Of a DNA stretch of 64,000 nt, positions 1-10,626 are shown one piece after another. Each line of letters opens with the position of its first letter. The stretch's first letter is position 1. Made by a program: the position numbers and the translations under genes. This DNA is from Viscum album (Eukaryota; Streptophyta; Magnoliopsida; Santalales; Viscaceae), in the NCBI GenBank assembly GCA_963277665.1, contig OY728122.1, positions 2,121,784,024 to 2,121,848,023 of the forward strand, written 5' to 3'. The notes below the pieces were generated by a model, which saw only the letters and a list, made by a program, of their open reading frames with translations, did no database searches and was not told where the DNA came from.

Positions 1-1093
1 ATTGACATATATAAGAGGAAATACATAAATAGATAGACAAATTCATTATACAAATAGTCATATAATATTAATGTAAATGAGGAAGTAATATAACCCAATG
101 AAAATAAATCGGTTCATGAAATATATTTTCCTCTTTGAAAATTTGAAATCAAATTCTCTTAGATAAAATAGTTCAAATTGGAAATATAATTATAATGATA
201 AATGAACAAATCATGATATTATATGACAATGTGTCTATATATGCACCATATAAAAAAAATATGTTCATAATAATAAATAGATTGTTTTAAGATAAATTTC
301 CCTATAACAAAAGGAAGAGATATTACAAAGATAATAATTAAAAACATTCTTGGGGTGAATAATCATTAAAAACACTAAAATTTCCAATACCACATTGAAA
401 TATTTTAAATCATAATCCCCATGAAGGAATAAAAATAAATAAAAGTTATAATATCATGATATTAAGGAGATTCACGATATATCATGCAAAAGAGACGTAT
501 AAACACCATCTATAAGAAACTTGGTACAAAAAAAAACAAGTCTCAATGAAATGTAAATTGAGATGAAATCCCTTAAGATGAATTTTATTTGAGTGAATTA
601 ACATTAAATTAATGTAAATAATATTATTTTAGTTATAAAAATTTAAAAGAAATGTTTCCACGTTTATCATTATATTATTTCACATATTACGATGTTGTAT
701 AGAAATACATAATTAATTATGTTTACCTTAGGGGTTTTGACCAAATTCGGTTTATATGTCAAAAAACATTGGTGGGTAAACTATAGTCAAAGAGATAATT
801 TTATAACATCACCAGATTAATAATAGTGACATAATTTTCAAATATATATACAACAATTATACTTTTAAAACCAATAAATAAATTTGGTTATGAAAAATGA
901 ATCAATATTACAATCATAGAGATTGTAGATCATACATACACATGAGTAACATCCCAATTTTTCAATGACCATTATTGAATTAAGGTAAGTAATAACATAT
1001 CATTCTGAAATGATAATTATATCATAAATACTGTATTTTTTAATCACATATACTAATATATAAAATTATTTTGATCAAAAAAGAATCACATCA

Positions 1094-1124
1094 TGTAGAG
1101 GTGGTGGTAGTCCACACGTCTATA
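1094..1124 (-). other. LTR leader hairpin b (outer family)
   Basis: Outer arms TGTAGA/TCTATA enclose inner helix GTGG-TAGT-CCAC. The inner helix is ACGG/CCGT or GCGG/CCGC at other hairpins, so its sequence changes while pairing is retained. Confidence 0.5.
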
Positions 1125-1286
1125 AATAACATTATCACTTTTTAAGTGTGTGAAAGGGTAGTAAAGAAAATTATATGTTTTATTTACATAAATTTAACTA
1201 TTTCATTAATATTATATAGAGGTTGTTTATGTCACATATGTTTACTAAAAAAATACTTTATATATTCTATGTAGTGTGAATTAATC

Positions 1287-1331
1287 ACATCGCTTTGAGG
1301 GGGAAATAGTTTTCACTTCCCCAAACGATGT
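1287..1331 (-). other. LTR leader hairpin c (outer family)
   Basis: Outer arms ACATCG-c-TTTG-a-GGG and CCC-CAAA-CGATGT pair over about 13 bp with two single-base bulges. Inside them GAAA-TAGT-TTTC forms a short inner helix with a TAGT loop. It is about 195 bp from the neighbouring hairpins. Confidence 0.55.
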
Positions 1332-1482
1332 TATCATATTTGCACAAATATGGAATGTATTAAAGGTATGTGTTATAAAATAATATTAAAGATATAATAA
1401 ATATAATATATAACACATATAATTGTATTTTACGTCATTGTGGCCGCCACGATTGGTGGTAATGGAAAAATGATCAATCACC

Positions 1483-1517
1483 GTTTCGTGAGGCAGTAGT
1501 TTTCCATACACTGAAAT
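1483..1517 (-). other. LTR leader hairpin d (outer family)
   Basis: As written on the plus strand, GTTTCGTG pairs with CAC, a bulged base, then GAAAT, using a terminal G-T wobble. It corresponds to 22126-22160 and 28962-28996 in element C, where the loop-proximal pairing differs but is preserved. Confidence 0.55.
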
Positions 1518-1859
1518 ATTACATTTGTTGCCCATTTGATGGAAGTGTGTGTAAGTGTAGGTCAAACCCCTAATATATCAACATATCCATATATTTTGGA
1601 TACTAGTGTTATTATATGATCATGTATTAATAAAATTTGAGGAGTTCTAAATGTAAATGAAACAAAATAGATTTCTGGAAGTTTTACCTTAAAAATCAGA
1701 TAACTCTAATTGGATTACATGAAAGGGATTGCTTGGAAAGATTTTAACCCAAATAGATGATTCAAGTATGACGGGAGAGATTTTCAGATGATATTTAGGA
1801 ATATATTTCCCAAATCTAAGTGGTTTGAGAGGTGTGGGGAAGTGGAAGGTGTGATTGGA

Positions 1860-1866
1860 TTTTATA
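1860..1866 (-). promoter_or_regulatory. TATA-like box of outer-family LTR
   Basis: TTTTATA on the plus strand reads TATAAAA on the LTR sense strand. The location matches the TATA sites of the related LTRs, about 340 bp upstream of the first leader hairpin. Confidence 0.45.
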
Positions 1867-2971
1867 ATAAAGGAAAAGGACTCAATTGGAATTTTTGAAA
1901 AAAAAGACAGGTTTAACAATGTTTATAACTAAATAATTGAAAAAACAAAAAAACTGAATAATTTAAGGTTTATGTTCTATTTATGGAAAAATAATTGGTT
2001 TTAGACAAGTGGCTTGGACATTTGGGCACTTAAGTTAAAGGTTCAGTCATTTGTTATAATTAATTTTCCCTTAATAATTTTAATTAATTATAATTAATTT
2101 CAATAATAGTTTTGAAAAAACACAAATTTGACCATATTAGAAATTATAACTTTTTAGAATTATAAATAAGGAATCCTTTTTTCCAAATTCTAGTCACGTA
2201 AGGGGCAGAAAGTAATATTAAATTTAATGAGGCGAGACGATAATGCATGGTTTTAGAGTAAAAATGATCTATTTTTTATATGTTTCTACATTCAATATCA
2301 AAGTAAAATTGATCTGAATGAACTATATTGGATTAATTTATACAACCAATATAAAATTAAATATTAAAACTATTTAAAATTATAATTTAACCTTATAAAT
2401 AAATTAAATGAAAAATCCTCATTGAACTAAAATTCAATATTTTTAACTATTCATTAAAAAATGATCTGTTCAAAAAAAATCACCCTAACCTAATTATAAT
2501 GTATCATTATTGATTAAAAAGTATCTATTTTATTTTAAATTCATTTTGTTTTGTAAATCACAAACTCTTTTTGAAATATTAAATAACTAACTCTTTTCTG
2601 ATTAAAGTATTTTTATAATGTTTTTATAGAAATCATATATGTTTTACCATACTTTTAAATAGTTTTAATGTATTCGAGAAAACAAAACAACAATTACCAT
2701 TATTATTATCATAATAATACTTTAACCAAGAATAATTATTTTAACAGATACTGATAACAATCTCATTCATTTCCAAACAATTCATCGTAATGAAATATGT
2801 AAGGAAAGCATTCATATTGACTATTGATTTATCCTGAATATAATTTTTTTTTTATTCTTTAGGAATATTTTACTCTTAAAAATGTATTGATTGATTTTCT
2901 ATACAATGTCATTGATTCTGTTACAATATGTGTAATGAAAAATGATTATGTTTATTCGGTTATAATATGAC

Positions 2972-4079
2972 TGTTGGAGTTCCATACATCCATGTCCATG
3001 TAGAAAAAATAGACAAAATATGACCGTTGGAAATACCAATGATCATTGGATGGATTTCCTATAAATACCTGTTCATTTGCATATTTCACATATAATGTAG
3101 AATCACACATGTAGATACAGTAAAATAATTTTACTATTGTGTGAGATCTATGATTCTTACAAGAGTGAATAGATTGTTCGTTGTACTTGCAATATTTTTG
3201 AGTTCTTCACTACTTTGTGCAACTAATTATGTGATTACGATTGATGGATTTTGAGGAAATGAAGTTATATTTGTTGAAAACCATATTGATCTAGGTCTTA
3301 AAAGGATAGAAAAACATATTAGATCATCGTATCGAGGGTTTTTAGGCTATGCAGACCATGATTATTTGATCGCCATGTTGAGGGATCATAGGTATAGTGA
3401 GACATACCGATCATCATATTGATAGATTTCTCTAGTAAGATAAAGTCATAATTTATTATATGTATAAGACGAGGTAGAATTACACAATGTTACTTGATAA
3501 AATCCTCTTTGGGAAAAAATTTATTCTTTTGTATTACTTATTTTATTACAAGTATTTCATTTCAACTGCATTCAATACAAATTTATTCTTTTATTTCATC
3601 TTTTTTATTGGTAATTATTTTATCCTAATAAAATTAATTATGATAAATCTTGTTTACTCTAAATATATTTTTTTCATTAAGTTATAATCAATACATTTGG
3701 TATTAATCTGATTTATCACTATAATTTGGAATACGATATAATTTTCTTACTCTGATTAAATAATTTTCTACTCTGAATACGATTATAATATAATTAAAAT
3801 ACCACCATATTTATTATTATTATATAATCTTTTAAGATAAAATCAATTCATCATTATTACATGTTGATTACATATTAGAATCAACCTGATTCAGATTATC
3901 ATGTCATCGTACCAAAGGGACCAATGAAATCATTTCATAAATACAAAACAGGTATTGAGAATTAGCTTAGTTTAATCTTATTAAACATATATTCCATTAA
4001 GGTTAATAAAGAGAGTTATTAAACATGAAATTCACCCCTATTATAGTTATCCATATTTATATAATTTTTTATTTTCTAT
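2972..4079 (+). mobile_element. Ty1/copia-type 5' LTR (approximate end)
   Basis: Begins TGTTGGAG, a common copia LTR start, has a TATAAATA box at 3060-3067, and is followed at 4080-4093 by TTGGTATTAGAGAC, which resembles the Met-tRNA primer site TTGGTATCAGAGC, with the usual CAGG after it. A copia-type Gag remnant follows in the same orientation. The exact 3' end is unclear because no clean CA terminus remains, and no second LTR was found, so the element is truncated. Short ORFs inside (such as 3487-3687) look like chance. Confidence 0.55.
3060..3067 (+). promoter_or_regulatory. TATA box of copia LTR
   Basis: TATAAATA, about 90 bp inside the LTR, a normal place for a copia promoter. Confidence 0.5.
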
Positions 4080-4093
4080 TTGGTATTAGAGAC
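4080..4093 (+). other. Copia primer-binding site (decayed)
   Basis: TTGGTATTAGAGAC matches the complement of the initiator Met-tRNA 3' end with a C-to-T change and one further mismatch. It marks the LTR/internal boundary. Confidence 0.55.
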
Positions 4094-4290
4094 AGGTTAC
4101 TATTTTACTGATACTAACACTTTATATCAAGAGATGATTGCACTGATAAAATACTTGATTATTCATTTATTTTATTACAATAAAAAGTTGCTGTTGTTTT
4201 TTTAAATGTTAGTTTATAAACATATATTACACTAACATATTTCATGGAAAAAATTTTGTTTGTATCGATTATTAAAATATAGAAAGACTA

Positions 4291-5802
4291 AATGGTGGGT
4301 ATATAGATAATTTAAATCCTACTAGACCACAAATAATTGATGGTGATTACTATGAATACAAGAGAGACAAAACAAATATCATTGTGATCAAAATATGAGT
4401 TGATTACTTTTTTATGTTGATTGGTGATTACAAATTTTCAAATAAAGAAGTTAGAAATTTTATTGTTCAAGAAAAGAAAAAGCTTTAGCTGAATTATAAC
4501 GTAAGGATCAAAATGTTATGTTCCATGAAAAGATATATATATATATATATATAGTCACATTTCTTCCTGTGGTGTAGCTAATATTATTTGGATGAAATTA
4601 TAAATTACTCAATTTAGAAGATCAAATGTTTTTGAAACTGGAAGAGAAATGATTAGAGAAGATTATAATGCCTTTTAATTTCATTATGGTTAACCTATTA
4701 AAAAGGTACAACAAAAATTTATGAATACTATTAATTTTTTACATGATATGAATGAAAAAATATTATAAGATGAAATTTAGGTTGAAAATATTATTGATAT
4801 CATTCCCATTTAATAATAATCAAGGGGAACCAATTTTTATGAGTCTAGGAAGATTACAAATCCTACTCTCGATGATTTATTTGGTAAACTTTTACAGTAT
4901 GAGGGTAGTATAGAAATATATACTGAAAATGTAATGAAAATGAATTATGGAGTTTCATTTACTACTAATTCAAATGTGATAAAATATCAATCTTTTGAGA
5001 AGGTAGTTAATTCCACAAAGAAAAAGGTTACTATTCATTCATATTCAAGTCGTTTTAAACATTTTTAGATTGATTTATCTAATAATTATTAAAGTTGAAC
5101 ATTATTGGGGTTAAAATGGATTTTATGTATGTTATAATAATACTAACAAGGACATCAATGAAAATAATGACTCTGAAGATACCTGCTACAAATATAAGAA
5201 AGTAGGACACATGTGATTTGTTTTCCCAAATATAAAAAAATATAGAAAGGGTAGTATATATGATATAATTCATAAATATAACTATAAGAAATATATAGTG
5301 AATGTTTTGAAAAAGAATAGTTCTTGAATTTTAATTCGAGGGGACTCATAAAATGATTCTCATGATAATGAAAATTCCAAAGAGGTGAATATCGGTCACT
5401 CTGCTAGAAAACCCTTTGAAAATCAATGATTCATGGATAAGGTACAAATATATGATTCATTAACTAATAAGTCCCTAAGTGAAAATTATCCTTATGTGAA
5501 TAATTTTATATCTTCAGATTAATAATCCACTTCATCTAGTTATGAAAATATATAAACATATTATAAACAATTTTTTTATTGATTTAAAAGATGAAAATTG
5601 TAAAGTATATAAACAAATTGATAAGTCCAATGTAAATAATTCAAAATTTGATTCAATAATTGATGTTTTAATAAATGAAATATTAGGTTTACCAAAATAT
5701 ATTGATAAATCCCATTCTGAAAAAAGATACTATTTAAAATTATTTATAATAATAAATTTTGGAAAAAAATATTTTGAAAACATGTTTTGAGAAACCCAAT
5801 TT
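4291..5802 (+). pseudogene. gag: Copia gag (UBN2-type) remnant
   Basis: A decayed Gag reading frame with many stops and shifts. Near 4318-4360 the translation contains RPQIIDGDYYEY, matching the 'LDGxNYxYWK' N-terminal motif of UBN2/copia Gag. At 4839-4918 one frame reads ESRKITNPTLDDLFGKLLQYEG, like the conserved end of the UBN2 domain. At 5184-5230 CYKYKKVGHM-stop-FVFP is a ruined CCHC zinc knuckle: the second and last Cys are Tyr and Phe and a stop interrupts it. The open stretch 5542-5790 (82 codons) is probably a chance opening in the tail. The sequence is cut at about 5803, where element A's LTR begins, so protease, integrase and RT are absent. Not functional. Confidence 0.7.
4531..4553. 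repeat. (AT)n microsatellite
   Basis: About eleven AT dinucleotides inside the copia gag remnant. Confidence 0.85.
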
Positions 5803-5876
5803 TATAAAATAATATATATACTGTGATGTTATTATAAATATGGTACAACCATATTCAGTATTCTATCCACCCTTTT

Positions 5877-5944
5877 GAATAACATGTCACCATACGTGCG
5901 TACGTACGGCTTACCGTCTCCACATCGTGGTATAATTGTTATTC
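5877..5944 (+). other. LTR leader hairpin 1 (element A, 5' copy)
   Basis: Arms GAATAACA...CACCA and TGG...TGTTATTC flank the core GCGTACGTACGG-CTTA-CCGTCTCC. The inner helix is ACGG/CCGT. One outer pair is lost compared with the 3' LTR copy (CGTGGTA instead of CGTGGTG). Confidence 0.65.
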
Positions 5945-6067
5945 AATAAATTATTATTTGGATGGGTATAATAATGATGTGTAACTCATGAAAATAATAA
6001 ATATAACATGATAATGATTCTGTATATATGATATACCATCCAATTATATATTATTTTAATGTCAAAA

Positions 6068-6132
6068 GAATGATATTATCGCTCGTGCGTACGTACGGAC
6101 TACCGTCTCTACGAACACGATAAGATTCATTC
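6068..6132 (+). other. LTR leader hairpin 2 (element A, 5' copy)
   Basis: Arms GAATGA..TTATCG and CGATAAgATTCATTC enclose core GCGTACGTACGG-ACTA-CCGTCTCT. The arms are unrelated in sequence to hairpin 1, although the core is the same. Confidence 0.65.
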
Positions 6133-6717
6133 TCCATCGTATCCATTCAAATATAATTATCACTTGATGATTTAAAAATAATGTTTAAGGACTTGATATC
6201 ATTATATATATGAATAAGATACAACATATACATGACAAACATGGCTTACTTAACAAAACATATAAAAGAAAACAAGTAAGTTAACACCCGAAACAACAAT
6301 AATACTAAGATATTATTATCAAATCAATATTAAAAGATCATATATGATATCATATTAATGTATATGATTCTTGTATAATTTAATAACAATTATTTCACCA
6401 TTATACAGGAGGTTAACCTACCCCAACCAAGGAAAAGTACAAGGTAAGGGTTATTTCACAATCTCTTCATTATCTGAGGTTGTTTATACGTAATAATCTA
6501 CTGGGATCTCTTTATCATCCACATCCATGATTCTTAAAAATGTCTTTCAAAACATTTTTACTATTTACAAGAATATGGGTTAAAGTCATTTATACCCTTT
6601 TTTGACTTTTTATAAGAGGTTTATAAAGGAATCTTTCTGTCGTTTTCCAAACAAGGTTCTTTTTAACCTTTTCGACAAAATTAAGGTAAGAATGTTTTTT
6701 TTAACTTATACGGCGGG

Positions 6718-6740
6718 TGCAGCTATTTTCCACCGTTATA
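6718..6740 (+). other. Secondary LTR hairpin
   Basis: CGGCGG, a 13-nt loop GTGCAGCTATTTT, then CCACCG; the 3' LTR copy has CCGCCG, which restores full pairing. A short stem not related to the CGTACG hairpins. Confidence 0.35.
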
Positions 6741-7097
6741 AAATCGTCAAAGCTTCCCTTACAAGCTTATAAGAATATTTTCAAAGAAAATGTTTTATTT
6801 TATAAATATATGACTCTTAAATGATTTCAAAAATAGAAAGATATATATTTCTCTAAAAAGAGTTTTGATTTCTTCTATGTCAACATCCTTTGATGGATTT
6901 TATGATTATTTGTAGTTGATTTATTAAGATACAAAACGCCTATATTGTATCGAAGGTTTTGTGATATGTTTGACTGTGGATGTGCTATTTTTATACCATT
7001 CATAGTTCATGATGAAAGTATTGACATTTCGTATGCTAGTTTTAATACAAATGTTTATGTTATGTTTATACCTTTTCATACGGGAATGCATTGGACT

Positions 7098-7165
7098 TAA
7101 TATGTGATGGGTGGAGCCCGCTATAGCTCCTCGATGCATCGGTAGGTCTAATGAGACAAACTAGT
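7098..7165 (+). other. Conserved palindrome block in element A 5' LTR
   Basis: Holds GGAGC..GCTCC, the palindrome CGATGCATCG (7132-7141) and GGTCTC/GAGAC. It is one of the best conserved stretches between element A and the solo LTR (55577-55645), although flanking sequence has drifted. A CTTGGCACRAGGCCTTG motif follows twice (about 7170-7220). Confidence 0.5.
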
Positions 7166-7748
7166 GTCTTGGCACAAGGCCTTGACAAAATCTTATTTGT
7201 ATTCTTGGCACGAGGCCTTGGCTATGTGGTTATGATAGTCTGGCATTATGCATTCCATCATTATGAAAGTGGTTATTGATATTGCATGTGATTATTCGAT
7301 TAGTAGAATATCCATGTGAATAAGTAAATGGCATTATTTCATTTTTCTTTTTCCATACTATGTTTATGTTCAAGTTTAAAAGGCTTTTGTTTTAGTTATA
7401 CATTACTTTAAAAATTTATGCTTATTTTTGAAAGTGTCCGCTATATTGTTATCCTTACTGGGCATTTGAGATCACCCCTTTTCTATGTTTTATTTTTCCC
7501 AGGATGTGAAGAAGTAAGTTATGAATGACCTGCAGGGATAGAATGAGGGGACATGAGTGTGGAATATGGAGACTATGTTTTTGTAGTGGTTTTTCACTTT
7601 GCGATGTAATGTAAAACATTATGAGTATATCTAGTGTTTCCAAGGCTACTAAACTGATCGTTCTTTTGAGATTTGATCTTTCTTGTGATCATGCCAATGT
7701 AATGTAATAATGCACCGACTCTGGGTAACTAGGGTCGGGCTGTTATAG

Positions 7749-7760
7749 TTGGTATCAGAG
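7749..7760 (+). other. Element A primer-binding site
   Basis: TTGGTATCAGAG, one base after the LTR end, matches the complement of the initiator Met-tRNA 3' end. Confidence 0.85.
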
Positions 7761-8248
7761 GAAGTTTAGTACAAACCTTGGAAGCTATATTTAGATAAAC
7801 TCTGATTAGATCACATAGATTTATGATGGACTTTGAGGATTAGTATAGAAGAACTTCCTAGAATTTTGGTATTGTAGATATTTTGTGAGTTTTCTGAGAA
7901 ATACATCCCTATCTCGATACGAGTAGGTAGAGGCGGCTCTGGCACGGATGTACCTTGGGGTAAAACCCGAAAACACCGCTTTGAGATAGACTCGAATGGG
8001 AACTGGTGCACAACAATGGGCCTTGCTGCACTCTTGGTTACGACACTCCCGAGGGATATGCATAGGATAATTCTCATTTTCTTTACAAACCATTATGAAG
8101 GGTTTATGTGGATTTACTTCCTCAAAGGAGAAATTTTTATGATTATGGATTATATCCATAAAATATTTAATTTACGTTATGTGTCTTACAAGTTTGGTAT
8201 TAGGTATTGTTATTCATAAACTATTCTAGTGTATGCCACAGTTTTGAA

Positions 8249-8767
8249 ATGGCGCCCAGTAGAAGGAATGAGAACTCCAGCAATGCACATGATCCAAAGA
8301 GAAAGAAGGATCATATCTTTCATGGTCTTAAGCAAAAATTTATAAGAGAAATAGTCTCCAATTTATTATCATCATATGAAGAAATAATATCATGTGTTGA
8401 TAAGATAAGTAAAGATTTTACTAAGTCCTATGGCTTTGAAGGGAAGCAAGAGAAGAAAAGGATGGAAGAGAGAACGATGGATAAAGGGAAGAGGGAAAAT
8501 AAGAATTTTCCCATATGTGATGACTGTGGGAAGAAACACCCTGGAACATGTCTGAAAGGAATGGGAGTTTGTTATAAGTGTGGAGGAAAAGGGCCCAAAG
8601 TATGTGATTGCAAGGGTAAGAAAATGGTTTCAAATGTACAATGCTTCATTTGCAAGGTTTTTGGACACTACGTGAACCTATTTCCCAGTCATCAGACTAT
8701 GCCGCAAATGATGCTATTGGATAATAATCAAGTTATGATACTACCACAGATGAAGAGGAATTATTAG
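8249..8767 (+). CDS. gag: Truncated chromovirus Gag with zinc knuckles
   Basis: The likely start is the ATG at 8249 (GAAATGG, a good plant initiation context), giving 172 residues beginning MAPSRRNEN, like other Tekay-type Gags; an upstream in-frame ATG at 8207 adds 14 residues. Residues ~20-55 (HIFHGLKQKF..YEEIIS) resemble the end of the retrotransposon capsid domain ('F..GL.p.ir..V...Y.evv'). Three knuckle units follow: CDDCGKKHPGTC (intact Tekay-style), CYKCGGKGPKVC (His replaced by Pro) and CFICKVFGHYVNLF (last Cys replaced by Phe). Family Gags are usually 300 or more residues, so most of the capsid domain is missing. Only the first knuckle could bind zinc normally. It is probably a relic that happens to stay open, but an expressed short nucleic-acid-binding Gag cannot be excluded. 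Confidence 0.6.
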   Translation: MAPSRRNENSSNAHDPKRKKDHIFHGLKQKFIREIVSNLLSSYEEIISCVDKISKDFTKSYGFEGKQEKKRMEERTMDKGKRENKNFPICDDCGKKHPGTCLKGMGVCYKCGGKGPKVCDCKGKKMVSNVQCFICKVFGHYVNLFPSHQTMPQMMLLDNNQVMILPQMKRNY

Positions 8768-9338
8768 AGTTCTTATGTTGATTATGTCATTTGAGTGTTG
8801 TATCAACAATGTACTTGTTATAATAATTATGGAGTATATAAGGATTGTACTGCATCACTATATAATTAAGGACTTGAGATTGTGTGGAACATAGAAAAGT
8901 GACTCAATAGCAGGTTAAATTTTTGGAAAATATATGGTTGAGAGAAAGATAAACCATAATAGGTTCTGATACCGAGGTAGTGATTTTAGAATAATACATG
9001 ATTGATTTGGATAAATTATATTGGATATTCTTGACTACCTTGAAGCTGATTAATGATTTGTATATTGCATCATTATTGGGGTTTAAAACATTTTTGGACT
9101 GATGAAGTATATCCATCATTCTATATGGAATAAGGGAGCATGAATGTAATCAATAAGTATTATGGTAATTCAGGATGTTTTAGTGTTTTTAAAAGAATAC
9201 ATGATGAAGTTATTCATATGCTATTACGGGGTAAAAAGGATCTACATTAAGTTTACCTTCCTTATAAATATTGGACTCTGAGTTTGGACAAAAGTATTAT
9301 GGATAAATTCTAGTTTGAGATTAATTTTTGATTTCCAT

Positions 9339-9460
9339 AAAAGGACAACCCAGAGGTCGGGCGGCAACCTGTCGCGACCGGCAAGGCCGCGAGACTTGAA
9401 CCCGCAATCGAAGGGCGACAAGGGTGTATCACCTACCACTGGCCCACGAGATGTCCTGGA
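9339..9460 (-). mobile_element. tRNA-derived SINE (S2)
   Basis: On the minus strand it starts near CCAGGACATC, has an A-box-like segment (GGCCAGTGGTAGGT) and a B box GGTTCAAGTCT at 9392-9402, and ends GGGTTGTCCTTTT. It is far more GC- and CpG-rich than its surroundings, which suggests it is less decayed than S1 (25122) and S3 (15152), with which it shares start, boxes and the GGTTGYC..GTTGTCC tail. It lies antisense to element A. Confidence 0.65.
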
Positions 9461-10296
9461 TTAAATAATGTAGTTTTTTTAATAGATCTGATAGATGAAT
9501 TATAAATTCGTTTATTTTGGAACCCTGTACGAATAGTATAAATAGAATTTTTTTTACAAGTGAAAGATGAGTTTGTGGTAGAAATTTATTAATGGATAAA
9601 ACTCTAATTATAAAGTAAGTATATATCCTTATGATCTTAGCCAATCTCATAAATAAATTCCTCAACATTAAGAAAAGGAACTTAGAACAAAAATGTTGTC
9701 CTAGATGGTACATTAAATCATCACTAATTTATGGCTTTGGGATTGTTGGACTTTTCATAGCCATGTTCTCTACCACTCTCCATCAGATAATTCATGGTTA
9801 TATTTCTCTTCCATATCCATATTTTCCTACATGGAACCCTAGTATGTGTTATTTTCGGTAATCTTCATACTTTCCACTCTTTATTTTAAATAGATGCCTC
9901 ATTAATTCATTTTTCGATGTGGGATTTCAACTAAGATATTTTGAAACGTCAAAAATGTGTTATCCTAATACCTTATGTTTTGTTGAATCGATGGTATTTT
10001 AAATCATCGTAGATTGATGAATTTAAGGACCTCAATTTTAAATTTTTTTCGATTGATGACCTCAATCACTACCTATAATTATTTACGTTTTTCCTCCAAT
10101 TATATGTCTCTAATTTCGACCAATGTTCTCTTAATCGATCATAATTTGGTGGTGACCCTTTAATTTCTCATTTCCTCATATTAAGACTAAATTTTAGTAA
10201 CCCAATTTGTGATGTGGGTTTTCCCACAAAGATATTTTTTATTTTCAACCTTTTATTTTAGAATAACAATTTCAAATTGCGAGGATGCAATTTATT

Positions 10297-10310
10297 GAAG
10301 GAGGGGAGAA
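10297..10310 (+). other. Element A polypurine tract
   Basis: GAAGGAGGGGAGAA directly before the 3' LTR start, the expected plus-strand priming site. Confidence 0.85.
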
Positions 10311-10626
10311 TGTAACACCCCAAGATTTCATAGTGTGTTATTTCTTCAAAATAATACAATAACTTGCACTACACGCAACACCGAGTTCAAGCACACCATG
10401 ACTTACCAAACAAGCCGTTCAAAAGAGGTTATGAATAGTATTAACTAAATTTTAAACTTTATATAATCCTTATAATTTTAGAATCCATATTATGAGTTCC
10501 TTAGACATAATGTAAGAACAAATTCATTTTCAGTATTTCAATTTTACCAACTTTTAATAGTGAACCCTTTTTAAATACAATATTTTAAACTTTTTGACTA
10601 AATGGGGACATCAAAAAAATTTAAAA

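Larger units (their letters stand above)
1..2971 (-). mobile_element. Chromovirus-type LTR fragment (outer family)
   Basis: A minus-strand LTR fragment running off the left edge. From about position 60 it aligns by eye with 17570-19014, and from about 1497 it continues into 30985-32500, so it belongs to the same LTR family as element B and lacks element C's insertion. In sense order (right to left) it has a TATA-like site at 1860-1866, then three hairpins at 1483-1517, 1287-1331 and 1094-1124. The right end is cut by the copia LTR at 2972, roughly where the LTR start would be expected. It is heavily diverged and has no coding capacity. It could be the 3' LTR of element B displaced by later insertions, or an independent copy. 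Confidence 0.7.
5803..7747 (+). mobile_element. Element A: truncated 5' LTR
   Basis: Matches 12466-14415 of the 3' LTR nearly base for base. About 2.15 kb of the LTR start, including the promoter, is missing; the break lies near TATAAAATAATA at 5803, a string shared by both LTRs. The end reads GGGTCGGGCTGTTATA, followed by the primer site. It carries hairpins at 5877-5944 and 6068-6132 and the palindromic block at 7098-7165. The antisense ORFs at 6924-7139 and 7455-7643 are repeated at the 3' LTR only because the LTRs are duplicates; they are not considered genes. With the promoter gone, this copy cannot start its own genomic RNA. Confidence 0.85.
7748..10310 (+). mobile_element. Element A internal region (gag-only)
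   Basis: A 2.56 kb interior between primer site and polypurine tract. It holds about 500 bp of leader, a short gag-type ORF (8249-8767) and about 1.5 kb without coding potential that includes an antisense SINE. No protease, RT, RNase H or integrase motif was seen. The stretch 9750-9950 matches the reverse complement of 24230-24420 in element C (shared CACTCTCCATCAGA, TATATCCATATTTTC-like and GATGTGGGA runs), so A and C share ancestry. This resembles plant gag-only terminal-repeat elements (TR-GAG). Confidence 0.75.

Noticed and set aside
3487..3687. 66-codon hydrophobic ORF inside the copia LTR
   Set aside because: Phe/Ile/Tyr-rich composition simply reflects AT-rich DNA, and copia LTRs do not normally encode proteins.
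6924..7139. Antisense ORF conserved at 13592-13807
   Set aside because: Both are the same LTR position; the conservation is that of duplicated LTRs and the conserved palindrome block, and it runs against the element's transcription.
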